Below, one piece after another: positions 37,501-50,841 of a stretch of 64,000 nt of DNA. Source of the DNA: Bathynomus jamesi (taxonomy: Eukaryota > Arthropoda > Malacostraca > Isopoda > Cirolanidae); NCBI GenBank assembly GCA_023014485.1, contig JAJOZX010001073.1, forward strand, positions 260,001-324,000, written 5' to 3'. A model generated the notes under the pieces. It was not told the origin of the DNA, did not search any database, and saw only the letters and a program-made list of their open reading frames with translations. The position numbers and the translations under genes are program-made. Within the stretch, counting starts at the first letter, position 1. Every line of letters begins with the position of its first letter.

Positions 37501-40500
37501 ATAAAACAACAAACATAGAAGTAGTAGTCATTGAACAAGTTGGTCAACAAAAATTTAAAATACCAAATTTAAAAGAAGTAATACAACAACTTAAAAAGCA
37601 ATATAAAATTGCAGATAGAAATTTAAATGATGATATAATAGATAATGTTCAAATGTTAATTGGAGCTGATTATATTCACTTAATTCAGAAGGGCATAGTC
37701 AGAATAGGAGATGGGATTGCTCTAGATACTCACTGGGGTATAGCTCCACTGGGACACATAGATAAATATAAAATAACAATGAAAAATAAAAATATATGAC
37801 TAACAAACTTGCCCTATTATGACAAGGTCTTACACAACTCAAATAATGACATAAATACTGAAATATTAAATAAATCATTAACAACTGAAGAATTAGATAA
37901 AGGTGTACAACAGCTCTGGCTATTAGAGTCAGTGGGGGTGCAAGATGGTGATCATACAGATGAAAATCAATTAATGGCTGAAAATTTTGAAAACACCATC
38001 ATGTATGAAAATGGCCATTATTCAATTGAACTACCTTGGAAGATCAATAGTCCAAAATTAAATGATAATCTAAAGGTAGCTAAAGGTCATCTCTATAATT
38101 TGATGAGAAGATTAAAAAATGACAAGAGAATTAAAATGTATGATGATGTTTTCAAGGACCAGTTAGAAAAAGGCTTCATTGAAGAAGTTAAAGATCACCC
38201 CTTTAAAAAAGACAACTGCCATTATCTTACTCACACAGGAGTCTATAGAAAGGATGCACCCACAACAAAACTTAGAGTTGTGTATAACTGTAGTCTTAAA
38301 GATGGCAATAAGCATAGCTTGAATGACTGTCTCATAGAGGGGCCTAATCTTATTTCAGACCTTGTAAAAATCCTTCTAAGATTTAGATTAGATGACTATG
38401 CAGTTCAAAGTGATATAAGCAAAGCTTTTTTGAGAATTCATCTGAAAAATAACTATGACAAAGATCAACTAAGATTCTTGTGGTTTAATGATCCATATGA
38501 CTTAAATAAAGGGTTTAAAACATTTAAATTTAATGTGGTTTTGTTTGGAGCAAATGCAAGTCCTAGTTTACTGGCTTTAACCATCAAACATCACTTAAAT
38601 TTGTATGATGAAAATGATTTAACTGTTCAGTTCTTGAAAGATCACTTCTATGTAGATAACCTTGTAGGATCAACCAAAACAGAGTCAGAATTAAATGAAG
38701 TTTACATAAAAGCAGATAAAATAATGAAAGAAGGTAATTTTGAATTAAGAGAGTGGATCACAAATAATGAGAGACTAAATCAAAAAATAAAATCAGAAGA
38801 CAAAGGATTAACAGAACCAACAAACAGGGTGAAAACATTAGGCATGATCTGGGATTTGAACTCAGATTCTAAAGTTCATGATTCACTCTGCACAAAAGGC
38901 TACACCTTAGATACAACAGCTAACACAAAAAGAAAGATCTTATCCGAAAGTTCAAAAATATTTGATCCTATGGGTTTACTCCTTCCTTCTACTATCAGAT
39001 CCAGGGTTCTTTTACAAGAATTTTGGAAACAGAAAGTAGACTGGGATGATCCTATAACCAATAAACAACAAGATAGCTGGAAAAGGTTAGCTAAAGATCT
39101 CAATAAATTACAAAACATAAATATTCCCAGAGTTTGTGGACACAGAGATACACCTCAAACCTTGCATGTATTTGGTGATGCCAGTGAAAAGGTGTATGGC
39201 TGTTGCGCTTACCTTGTAGGTGAGGATGGCAGCCATTTGATCTATGCCAAGGGGAAAGTAACACCCTTAAAACAAAAGAAAACTATTCCTCAGCTTGAAC
39301 TACTTGCGGGTTATCTAGCTGTAAAAATAACAGTATTTCTCCATGAAGTCTATTATGATGTAAACATCACAACTACATATATTTGGCTTGACAGTCAAAT
39401 CTGCTTGGCATGGATCAACTCTGATGAGCTAAACTCAAAAAACATCTTTGTCCGTAACAGATTAAGAGACATTAAAGAAGCTAGACAAAATTTGGACATA
39501 ACCTTCAGATACATTCCAACAAAACAAAATCCTGCAGACTTTCTCACAAGAGGATTATCCTGTAAATTACTAAAATCCAACAAAAATTGGTTTCATGGAC
39601 CTGAATTCATTCAGGATGAAACAATGTGGCCAGCAGAACAAATTAATGTAAAACTTAACATGATAACCACAAATAAAGTTGAGCCACTATTAGATTATAA
39701 CAGTTATTCTGACTTTGGCAAACTTGTAAGGGTAACATCTTACTGTCTCAGATTCATTCACAACTGTTTAAAGAAAATAAATAAACAAAGAAATAATGAT
39801 AATGAAATGTATACAAGTCTAGCTACCAAATATTGGATTAAGCACATACAACAAACAGAATACAAAAATGAAATAGATTTTTTAACAATTGGTAAACAAA
39901 TGAACAAAGTACCCAGTGTTGGCCATTAGGTAGAGTTTTAGAACTAAAAACTGGGGAAGATGGATTAACCAGGGTTGTAAAACTTAAAACTGCTTCAGGT
40001 GAAACTATAAGAGATGTATCACTCTTATACCCCCTAGAAGTAGGACCAACTACTGTTAACAAAAATGATCAAGATGATGAATCTATAATAGATTCTGATG
40101 ATGATCAAAATTTGACCCAAACTATACCAAACCTAACCTGTTCAATAAATGATGTAACTAGTCCTACTACTACAATAACCTATACCACAAATAGTAGACC
40201 ACAACGTTCAACTGCTCTACGAGCTAGGCAGATGTTACAACAAAAGATAAGGGCTGGAGTATTGTAATATTTCCTATGGAAAATAAACTAAAATGCAACA
40301 CCCTTTCATTTTGAAAAGGGTGAGGACTTTATAAAATGCTACACTTTTTATATTAAAAAGTGAGGAAAAACAAAAATGGAATAACAAATAAAATAAAATA
40401 TAGGTAATCTAAGATGGGTTAATAAATATTAAAGAAAAAATTGGGTTTCACATGCAATTTTTCCTTTCTGGCTGGCCCCAATGTATGGAAAATTTTGGAG

Positions 40501-43500
40501 TACCGAAATGGAAGACCCACCTAATCTTGGATAAGCCATATTGACATTAAAATAAATAATAATAATAAAAAATAACTCAGAAGGAGAACATGAACTCTTG
40601 CCGAGAAAAATTAAAAAGACACCAACGAAGAAACAAATATGGGATGAAAAGAAAAAAAGATCCCATGGCTAGAAATAGCAACACAGTTTTAAGAAGAAGA
40701 AAAAGATCGGGATAAGCAGAATAACAGGGCGAGAAGCTGAATAAGCATAAGCTGATTAAGCATAACAGCAGCGACGGAAAAAGCCGGAATAAAAATGTTT
40801 TAGTGGTGTCAAAAGATAAAATTCATAACAGTTTCAAGGTAAGAAGTTCATAAATTTCCCTTCGGTTATTAAATTTAGGTTAAATAAGCTGACATTTCAG
40901 CTGTAATTGTTTAACAAAAGTGTATGGAAGTCCTGTTTATGGACAAATAGTTAGGCTAGTTCATCTTTGGCCTAGGTCTTCCATCTCCAACGTAGCCTAG
41001 GTTGTGTTTAGGCTAATCTGGTTGGAGCAGGACCTATTTTTTCCATAGTCCCTTCAGCTGGTGCTTGACTCCAGGCAGTTGATCCATCTTTATCAAAATG
41101 CTTTAATATCTCTGTGATTCCTTTCCACAGCTGTTCTATATATTCTGTCAGCCAATTTATCACTGAGTCTTTTGTAAAACTACTTTCAGATCTGGTTCTG
41201 GATGGTCTAGCAACTTCAGCAACCTGGTAGTAATCAGAACGTTTCTTGATGTATTTGTAAACTTCATTTAGGATGTAATCCTCAGCTGTTAGTTCCTTTT
41301 GCTGCCCTGTGGTATCATGCTTAAATTCAGAAACATCATCATTTGCATTTCCTCCATTAGCTAATTTGGAAATTGTTTCCATCACTCTTAACATAACAGT
41401 TTTCCCTCCTCCTTTATAAAATATATTTTCTACAAATTCTGCACTAACTGTGGTTTTTTGAGCTACTTGCAACATAATCTTTGTTACATAGGAAATCAAT
41501 ACATAGAACTTGGCACTAATTTCTTTCTCTTGTGGATGATAAAAAAAAACACAATTTTCCACAAATCTGTCAAATTGATCAAATTCGTAATTAACCATGT
41601 GAGTATCAGATTTGAGTTTTGGTCTCTTAAAACCAATGATATTGTCAAGAACCATATTGGTATAGTCAAGGCCTGATCTCAGATTTGAAGAGTGATTCTG
41701 AATAAAGTAAAAGCTCACTTAGTTTACAAATTTTCTTCAATGCATCAACGTGGGCTCTGTTCACAAGATGCATTAAGTCCCATCGAAATTTGAAATTTTC
41801 TCCAAACAACTTTTTCATTTCATTTTTAAATGGCTCGTTGTCCTTACAAAAAGCCCCATCTCCAACCATTCCAGATACCTTGGATTTAATTGCTTCTTCA
41901 GATAGTTTCAAGTGATTAGGAGACTTCAACACATCAAAAATTTCATTGGCCAAATAAACTCCTGATTTGCTGCGTACTAAATTTATCCCAGCAAGTTTTA
42001 CAGTCTTATCTTCTTCACTCATAACTAATACAACTAGCATGCTTAATCCCAAAATTGTTCCAATGTCAGCTGTTATTGTTACTGAAGTTTGTTCTAAGAA
42101 CCACTTTACAGTTTGTTCTTTAAGTTGATTATCTAATAGCTCACAAATTGTCTCGCACGCATGTGTGCTATGATTCAAATTTCCAACCTCACAACCTGAC
42201 CTATGTAATACAGCTAGAAGTACTGGATATAGAGCCCATGCAGTGTTTGTTTTCATTATGTAGTATAAGATGTTGCCACATAAGTCTTCTATGTGTTTAG
42301 TAGTGTTCCGAGAAGATGTTTTCATCACTTCATAAACAACAGCTCTTTGATGATGCTGAAGTTTAATTAAATGTCTCTTCAGGTGGGTTTTCAGATTTCT
42401 AAACCATCTCTCTTGATTTTCTCCTTGTTTGCATACATAGGTTAAATCTTTAACATTGAAGTAACCTTTTATGTTAGAATGTTTGTCTGAAGCACATGCT
42501 TTGGGGTCTGTGCAAGCTATGCAATATAATGTAAACATTTTATCATCAGAAGCATCATCAATATCTTCTTGATTATCATCATCTTCATCCTCAACAGCTA
42601 TATCTACATCAGGCATATTAGTGTCACTATTTGCAATGTTTTCCATTATATCACTTGGTACTGAAAATGAATCATCAGCATGCCCTAGATCCTTCTTTTC
42701 CACCAATTTGAATGTAGATTTGATCAAATCATTGTTCAGGATTTCTTGTATTGATTTACACTTGCTTAAATGGGCTATGGAAATGTCAAATTTGTTGCTT
42801 TTTGCTTTATGATTTGGATGCAACACTTGAACTTGAAGGCATATTTTGACTCTTCTCTTTATTAACCACAACAGCTTGGTGAGTTTCTTTTGTTAGGCGC
42901 AAAATTGCATTCAATGTCTTCTGGATTTGGGAATTTTCAAATTCCTCTAAAGCAGTTTTGTTAGTCTGATGCGCAGATTCCTCACTTACCTTTTGTTTCT
43001 TAGGTGGAGGAGAAGCACTTTCTTCAGTCTGTGAAACATCTAATGAAAAAGTTTCATTTTCTAGATTAGCAGTTGATGAAGTTGGTTCATTTTTCTGAGG
43101 TCTAGCACTAGCACATTTTGTGAACAAACTAAATGACTGCTTTGCCGTATCTCTTTGCTGCACTTCATCCTGGTATTTCTTTACTGCAATATCTAAGCTG
43201 TGGGCCCAAACTCTGGGACCTCTTGTATTGTAACAAATATTTTTTTTGGAATTAAAATGTTCCTCCCAGTTTTGCTTCTTTGAATATTTGTTCTTGCATT
43301 GACCACAAAAGTAACCCCTTTTAACACCCTCACTTTTCTCTCCAACTTCATCAATATTAGGATCCATTATTGATTATTGACTACCTGAAAAAATACAAAA
43401 TAAGTAAAAGTTAGTAAATATAGTATGGTAAAAGTGAGTAAAAGTAAGTAAATATAGTACAATGAAAGTAAGTAAAAGTAAGTGCTTTAAACTTAGTAAA

Positions 43501-46500
43501 AGTAAGGAAGAGTAAGTAAAAGTAGGTAAGTTAAAGTAAGTAAAAGTAAGTTTAAACTTAACTAAACTTTTCAATTCTAGAGTCATGGTGGATTACTTAA
43601 AACCGCACAAGTAATTATCTGGCCAATTTATCAAACCTGGCCGAGATCAATGGAACATAGTCCAATCCTGATAATTTTATATTAAAAAAATATACATTTT
43701 AATAAAATTTTAATTATCAAAACATTGAAGCTTAACAAAAAATAAAAATAATTGTTAAATATGGAATTACCAACTAAACTTAAAATAACTAAATTTGTAA
43801 TTTAAAAAAATTGGTTTGTACAAGAACGTATACGCAAAAAAATTGCATAACATCTAGCGGATGAACAAAACCCAAGCCCAAATTTACTTTTTCTCATGGT
43901 CAAATTTACTGGAGCAATGCTCCCAAGATCCCAGGAATCTGGAGTCATGTTCACGGTTTGTTCCTCGCAAACTGACAAGATCACAAAGCCCAAAGAAAAG
44001 AAATTGCTTTTGAGTCGTTGGTTCGATACGAGACAGAAGGGGATGACTTCCTTTCACGAATTGTGTGACTGGGGATGAGACTCGGGTACACCACTTTGAA
44101 CCTGAAACAAAACACCAATCCATGGAGTGGCATCATGCACTCTCTCCACACAAGAAAAAATTCAAAATGGCTCCCTCTGCAGGAAAGATTATGGCCACCA
44201 TCTTCTGGGACATGAAAGGGGTGATTCTGGTGGACATTACGAAGAAAGGACAAACAATCAACTCAGAGGCATATATTGCTACCCTACAGAGACTCCAGAG
44301 ACGTATAAAGCGAGTTCGACCAGAGAGAAAACTGAAAGACATCCTCCTTTCGCACGATAACGCAAGACAACACAACAGTTTGCAAACAAGAGGGGTCATC
44401 ACAAAAATGCGTTTGACTGTTACCCCACCCTCCATACAGTCCGGATCTGGCACCTTCAGACTCCCATTTGTTTGGGCCAATGAAGGATGCTATTCGTGGA
44501 AGAAAGTTTCAGAGTGACGATGAGGTTGTTGAGGAGGTTAAGAGGTGGCTCCAAGCAGAACCCAGCGGACTTTTACTAGCAAGAAATAAAGGCCCTCGTT
44601 TCGAAGTGGAGGAAAGCCGTAGAAAAGGATGGAGACTAATGTGGAAAAATAAAACCTTGTAAAAAAGGTATGTAACTACTAGTGTACAAAATTTCTGGAA
44701 CTTACAAGGAAACTTTGAAAGAAAAAAAAAAAAAGGTGAGGCAAAATATATTGAGTGGCCCTCGTACTTATCCGAATCATAAAATCGAATAAAAAGGTAA
44801 AGTATATTTTAATACGAGTAATTCAGATATAATACTAATTCATTTATTTATCTTCAGTAAACTAAAATGTCTGATTTTACTTAAATTGCTCAGTGTTATT
44901 TTTTAGCCTTACTATACTTTCAAATTTATGACAAGGAAACCAGGTTAAGTAGTCTATTATTGTTCCAAATTTTCTAATAATAATAATAATAGTGAGAACG
45001 GCCACAAACTGGCACAGCAGTCAGGCCAACTAATGCAGCCCATTACGTTAAATCTGAGATTATTATTATTATTAAAGTACCATCAAACTGTCGCTCTCAA
45101 TGTGCTCGCTTACAGGAAAATGATGTTACCCACTTCCGGTTATATATGGCAATATATATTTTTTATGTAACAACAAAATCAAACTAAATTTACTTTTTCA
45201 GAACGCACAAGCATTAAGCAGTGTCTTATTGCTAAGAAATCTATTTAGCTTTGTAAGCTTTGGTTTGTTGAAATCTTGCTCTTGACATCAAAAGCTTTTG
45301 ATGAAGTCTGGCACAAATCTTTAATTTCGAAACTGCCCTAACTCGGTTTCTATCCTTCTATCTGTGCCTTCACCTCTGATTTCCTTTCTGTCCGATCTAT
45401 AGCCGCGGTTGCGGATGGCCACTGTTCCTCTCCTAAAGCTATTAACGGTGGTGTTCCTCGTGGCTCTGTCTTGTCACCCACTCTCTTAATTTTATTTATC
45501 AATTATATATCAAGTCACACTTTCTGTCCTTTCCCGATGATTCCACTCTTCACTTCTCCACAATGCTGCTTGGAAGCAAAGGCTTCGCAGACAGACAACT
45601 CTAACTGGATCAGGATGACAGTGGTAGAGCACAACCTCTAGAAACCACATTGAGAAGGGGAGATGGTGGTTGATAGGGTTGTTTAACCCTCTTAACACCA
45701 TCTAAATTATTCTAAGGCCATATGATGGACGGGACCTACAGTACGTGAATCCGAACAACGGGTCGCTACATAATCTGGACGCGGAGGACAGTGTCCATCA
45801 AACTATTACCCAGACCCAATGTCGCTTAACTTCGCTAATCGACGGGAAGCCGTGTTATGACATTAGCCACGACGAAGCCCGAGAAGGGAAGGTGAAACCT
45901 CCCTCCTCCAGATACGACCAGCCTAACGTTTACCATCTATAAAAGCTTGCACAGGATCGAGGTCAAAGTCTATGGGGTGATAGTTTAGTGGATGCGAGTG
46001 ATCCATTCCCAATTTGAGAAAAGTGAAATCTGTAGCCAACCTCCAACCCGAAGGAAGGATACCTTCCCGCGAAACCCTATTAAAGTGGTTAACCAAAAAT
46101 GCCATACTTCACAGAGATGGCGAAGCCTCGCATGTGGTATATCGCGTCCAGGGCAGGATACTTATCTCCACGGGAAGAGTGCATAACGGAGCTCCAGCAG
46201 GGAGAAGGGAAAAATTTAACTTTTCTCTCCACTCGGCGGTGTCTGTCGAACGAGGGAAAACTTCAGCCCCAGAGGACACACCCGCAGAGATGGCAAGCAC
46301 GTCTGCCACAACACTCGACTCGGCAACAGACACACAGCAAGTCTGGGAATTTATCGTCACCACAAATGATGACCAAGACCGACAGCGAATTGCCACCATC
46401 AGTCGACGGGTACGAGCCCTCGCTCGGCGAAAGAGGACTAAGTAGTGATCGCACTCGTGATGACGATAACGAGTGTACGCGGTCGTCATCGCCCAGTGTG

Positions 46501-48620
46501 GCATGCGGCAGTTATCTGGCCACCATGGAACCAGGCATCCTCTAAATGATCCAGTTGCTCCAGGTACGGACTGAAGACTCGCTGCAAGAATGGTAGAAGT
46601 AAAACATTCCATGATTTCATCGACAGACGGGAATCCCTCCACAGCTGAGGACACTGTCGCTAGTACCCTAAAAGGTGACCAATCAGCTTTTTCCGGGCTC
46701 CAATGGACACGAAGACAAGGTTAACTCGTAGCCAGAGGGAGAAATGGGAAAGTGGTCGCTTCCAGAGTTAAAAGTGTACAATGTACATAGTGAACATGCG
46801 CCTTCACATTTGGGTGGGGGTGGGGGGAATCGGGTGAAACCCGTTCAATTCGGTTTTTTGTTTTTGCTTTTCTTAATATTGGTAAAAAATAATCTTATTT
46901 TTTTAAATATAAACCAAGTGATTAAATAACGTGATACACCTTTTTTGGCACATCTTAAGATCATACTAATACTCTTACTGTTCAATATACAACGTGTCCA
47001 AGAAATAATGATCCAAAAATAATTGGTCATTTTTTCTTATTATGTATTCATTATACGCTACGTTCCAAATTATTAAGCAGATTACATTTTCTTCAATGTT
47101 TTCAAAAGTTTTTCACTGATTTCAATTAAATTTATAGTAAATAATCACTATATATAGCTGCATTGAAAAACTGGGTTTTATTGGGTTTTTTCGAATTTTC
47201 TATAGCTAATATAAAGAAAAGTGTATAATAAAATTAAAAAACTGGCCTTTAAAAATTTTTGTGCTTACATACAGTATTTATTCAGTTTTTGATAATGATT
47301 GTTGCTATTTTGTTACAGATACATATAGAGGACTTTTTTTTTAAATATAACAGATATAATAGCTAAAGCTTAGTATTACCAGTATCTACACTGAATTATT
47401 TTTATTTAACACTAAGAATTTAAGAAACCATGCCATTTGTTGCTGGAAATGGTAGGAAATCTTCTCACAAGTGGGCCGATATCATACGAGTTGAAGGGAG
47501 CTCAAAAGTGAAATGCAAACATTGTGGAATGGAATTAAGTTCTAAAATGAGAGAATCAAAACACATTTACAAAAATGTATAAAGAGAAATGAAAATCCTC
47601 CAACTCATGATCAAGTTGCATTAAATATTTCATATGAATCATCAGTTTCTGAACTATCATTTGATTCATTTCTATCATCACCTTCATCAGCTTCTGGCGT
47701 CTCTGTCAACAGACCTGACAGTTGTTCTACTTCTCAACCTCCAAAGAAGAAACCTAAATCTTTGTATTTCCCCCATCAAGCAGTATTTGTAGTACTCCAT
47801 TAAAATCAAGATTGACCCAACCTCAGATGACCGATTTTGTCATAAAGACAACAGAAAAACAAAAGAAACTGCTTGGTCTACGAGTTGCCACGTTTTTCTA
47901 CAGCAATGCAATAGCTTTTAATGCTGCTAGCAGCAAAGAATATAAACAAATAATGAATCTATTAAGACCTGCATACTGCGCACCAACAAGAAAAGACCTA
48001 GCAGGAGATCTTCTTACTGAAGTACATGATGAAATAGAACAGAATCTGAGTAATGACTTAACAAATGCTACAATAACTCTGCTACAAGATAGATGGTCAT
48101 CAGTGCGGAATGATCCCATCATTGCCATCTCAATCCACATTGGCCACTCAACATTCCTGCTATCAACGACTGATTGTGGATCAGAGAAGAAAACAGTAGA
48201 ATATTGTGAACTTGCTATAGCTGCAATAAATGAGGTCCAACAGAAATACAACAAAGATGTGAGTAATTTGAGTTCATTAAAATTTTAGAGATATTATTAA
48301 TTAAAATAGCTCAAGTAAATAAATTAACTATAAAATCCTGACAATACTATGTCAGTATAATACTATGTATAAAATCCTTACAATACTATGATTATTTCTC
48401 TCTCATATTTTCAAGGTACTTGCAATCTGTACTGATAATGAGAGCAAAATGAAGCACATGAAAGAACTACTTCAGGAGAAATGTCCTAACATTCTAACCT
48501 CTGGGTGTTCATCTCATTACCTTAATCTCCTGGATAAAGAAGTTACACCTAATAGTGTATTAAAAAACACAATCGAAATTCACAAGTATTTTCGCAGTCA
48601 CCACCAGCCAAATGTAAGTA

Positions 48621-48683
<63 letters not shown>

Positions 48684-50784
48684 TCGATGAGCGGTATAAG
48701 CACGTTCGATATAAGCACATAATCTATATAAGCACTTAATTGTGCGGTCCCAAAAATTCCATATATATTTAAATAGGAATAATCTTTATAAGCACGAACT
48801 CGCTATAAGCACGGACGTGGAAGATGCTGATTGGTGGAAAACACATACGTGGAAGATGCTGATTGGTGGAAAACACATACGTGAAAGATGCTGATTGGTG
48901 GAAAACACATAGATGTGGAAGATGCTGATTGGTGGAAACTACCTATATATGGGCGACACCATGACATGCGTATTATTCCGTTAATTAGGCTGGTTGTGCT
49001 CACAGTTCATTATGGCTTCAAAACGTAAAAGTTTTACATTAGAATTCAAACTAAAGGTTATTCAGGCGGTTCATAATGGTGAAAAGAAAGCTGATGTTGC
49101 ACGTAAATTCAACATTGATCATACGATTGTTAGCCGATGGTTGCGAAACGAAGTGGAGTTAAACAAACTCAGGTTGGAAAATGGAAATATTTCGCGAAAG
49201 AGAAAGTGGGAAGGAGTGTTACCAGATCTGGAGCAGCGACTGTACGAATGGTTTGTTGTCACGAGGGAGAAAAAGGCAGAGCTCTCTGGACCTCTTTTAA
49301 TAGAGAAAGCTAAGGCGTTAGTTCAAGAAATCTATGATGGTTCCGAAGATCTTCCTTCAAACACCTTTACTTCCGGTTGGCTACAAAAGTTTCAAAAGAG
49401 ATTCAATATTGTCTACAAACGAGAACATGGCGAAAAGGCGGATGCTGATTTATCTGGGTCCAACGAATGGAAGAAGACTTTGGCCAGAGCTTCTGCGACG
49501 TTATCCAGAGGAGGCAATTTTCAATGCTGATGAGACAGGACTGTATTTTAGGGCCACTCCGGATGGTACACTGGCCAGAAAGGATGAAGTAGTCAGCGGA
49601 GGAAAAAAGAAGAAGGAAAGACTAACTGTTTTGTTGGCGTCGAACATGACTGGCACTGAAAAACTAGCTCTGCTAGTGATCGGCAAGAGCCGAAATCCAA
49701 GGTGTATGAAGAACAAGAAAGACAAACTTCCAGTACAATATGAATCGAATTCTGCAGCCTGGATGACTCGAGCTATATTCACAGAATGGTTAATAAAGTT
49801 GGACGAGAAAATGCGACGCAAGAAAAGGAAAATTCTCCTGCTGCTAGATCAGTGCCCTGCGCATCCTAAGGAAGTCACAACAACAAATGTAGAGGTTGTC
49901 TACTTGCCATCGAATACAACGTCACTTCTACAGCCAATGGATGGTGGGATTATTCGCTGCCTTAAAGCACACTATCGAAAACAATTAATGAAAGAGTTGG
50001 TTGCACGCTTAGATAGTGGCCAGGACGAAGTTCTTCAGAGTGCTGCTAAATCTGTAACTGTTTTGGATGCCATTCTCATGCTAAAAACAGCGTGGAATAA
50101 TGTGACCTCGACCACTATCCAAAATTGCTTCAGAAAATGTTTGCCATTGAATCAGGGAGAAACAATTCAATGCAACGAAGATTCTGAATTAGAAGCTTTA
50201 AACAGCGAAGAATGCTCAAACTTGGATGAAGAGTTTATCGAATGCGATCGTCAACTTGAATGTTTTGAAGAACTGAATGAAGTAAGAAATGATGAGACTG
50301 AAGTGTCAGAAGATGTTGAAATTGATGAGATATCCACTACTCCACTGCAAGCACTTGCTATGCTTGACGACGTAAAAAGAGTTCTTGAAAAACATGGTAT
50401 ACCAACTCAGGAGTTAAAGAGCACCCAACAAGCAATTCAAATTTACATAACACAAAACAAGAGCACGCGACAATCATCAATTTTAGATTATTTTCCGAAA
50501 TAAATGTATGTACTGTGAAATTTTAATGTACTGTACATACATATCATTGTTTTTTATTTGTCTAAATAAATGTTATTTTATGAAATAAATGGAATTTTAA
50601 ATACAGTATTATTGTTTTTTATTACACATTCCTTTATTATTACAGTATTTAAATGATTACTCTTTGTACAATAAATGCTTCTTAAAAAGGGTTTTATCCA
50701 TATAAGCACAATGACCTATATAAGCCCATTTTGTGCTGGTCCCGAGAACGTGCTTATATCGATCATCGACTGTATATATATATA

Positions 50785-50841
<57 letters not shown>

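Larger units (their letters stand above)
34924..41051 (+). mobile_element. BEL/Pao LTR retrotransposon, integrase-deleted
   Basis: The element (34928-41047) has two LTRs of 567 and 564 bp that differ by few changes. It is flanked by a 4-bp duplication GTCC (34924-34927 and 41048-41051). LTR ends are TATGGAAAA and TTTTCCATA. A primer-binding-site candidate follows the 5' LTR. The internal part encodes gag and protease, then RT and RNase H, then a DUF5641-like end. The integrase core is missing. LTR similarity implies a recent insertion. Confidence 0.93.
34507..43957 (-). mobile_element. C2HC-finger hAT-like DNA transposon inserted in a mariner
   Basis: The element (34515-43949) has 14-bp inverted ends CATGACTCCAGATT and an 8-bp target duplication TTCACGGT (34507-34514 and 43950-43957). 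The two sides join a mariner reading frame. It encodes a large - strand protein and was later split by a BEL/Pao element (34928-41047). Without that insertion it is about 3.3 kb. The 8-bp duplication points to hAT, but the ends do not follow the common CAGRG pattern, so the family is not certain. Confidence 0.85.
48681..50772 (+). mobile_element. Tigger/pogo-type DNA transposon
   Basis: Inverted ends of about 27 bp (CAGTCGATGA..., then TATAAGCACGTTC) are flanked by TA. The 2.1-kb element carries a nearly intact transposase, a recognisable promoter region and repeated TATAAGCAC subterminal motifs. It sits in a TA repeat inside the second intron of the BED-finger hAT. Confidence 0.93.

Noticed and set aside
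44127..44480. Overlapping frames within the mariner C-terminal part
   Set aside because: Antisense or shifted shadows of the transposase at 43950-44662.
46014..46545. + strand frames of 143 and 148 codons
   Set aside because: They lie opposite a clear Jockey-like LINE fragment on the - strand and are its shadows.
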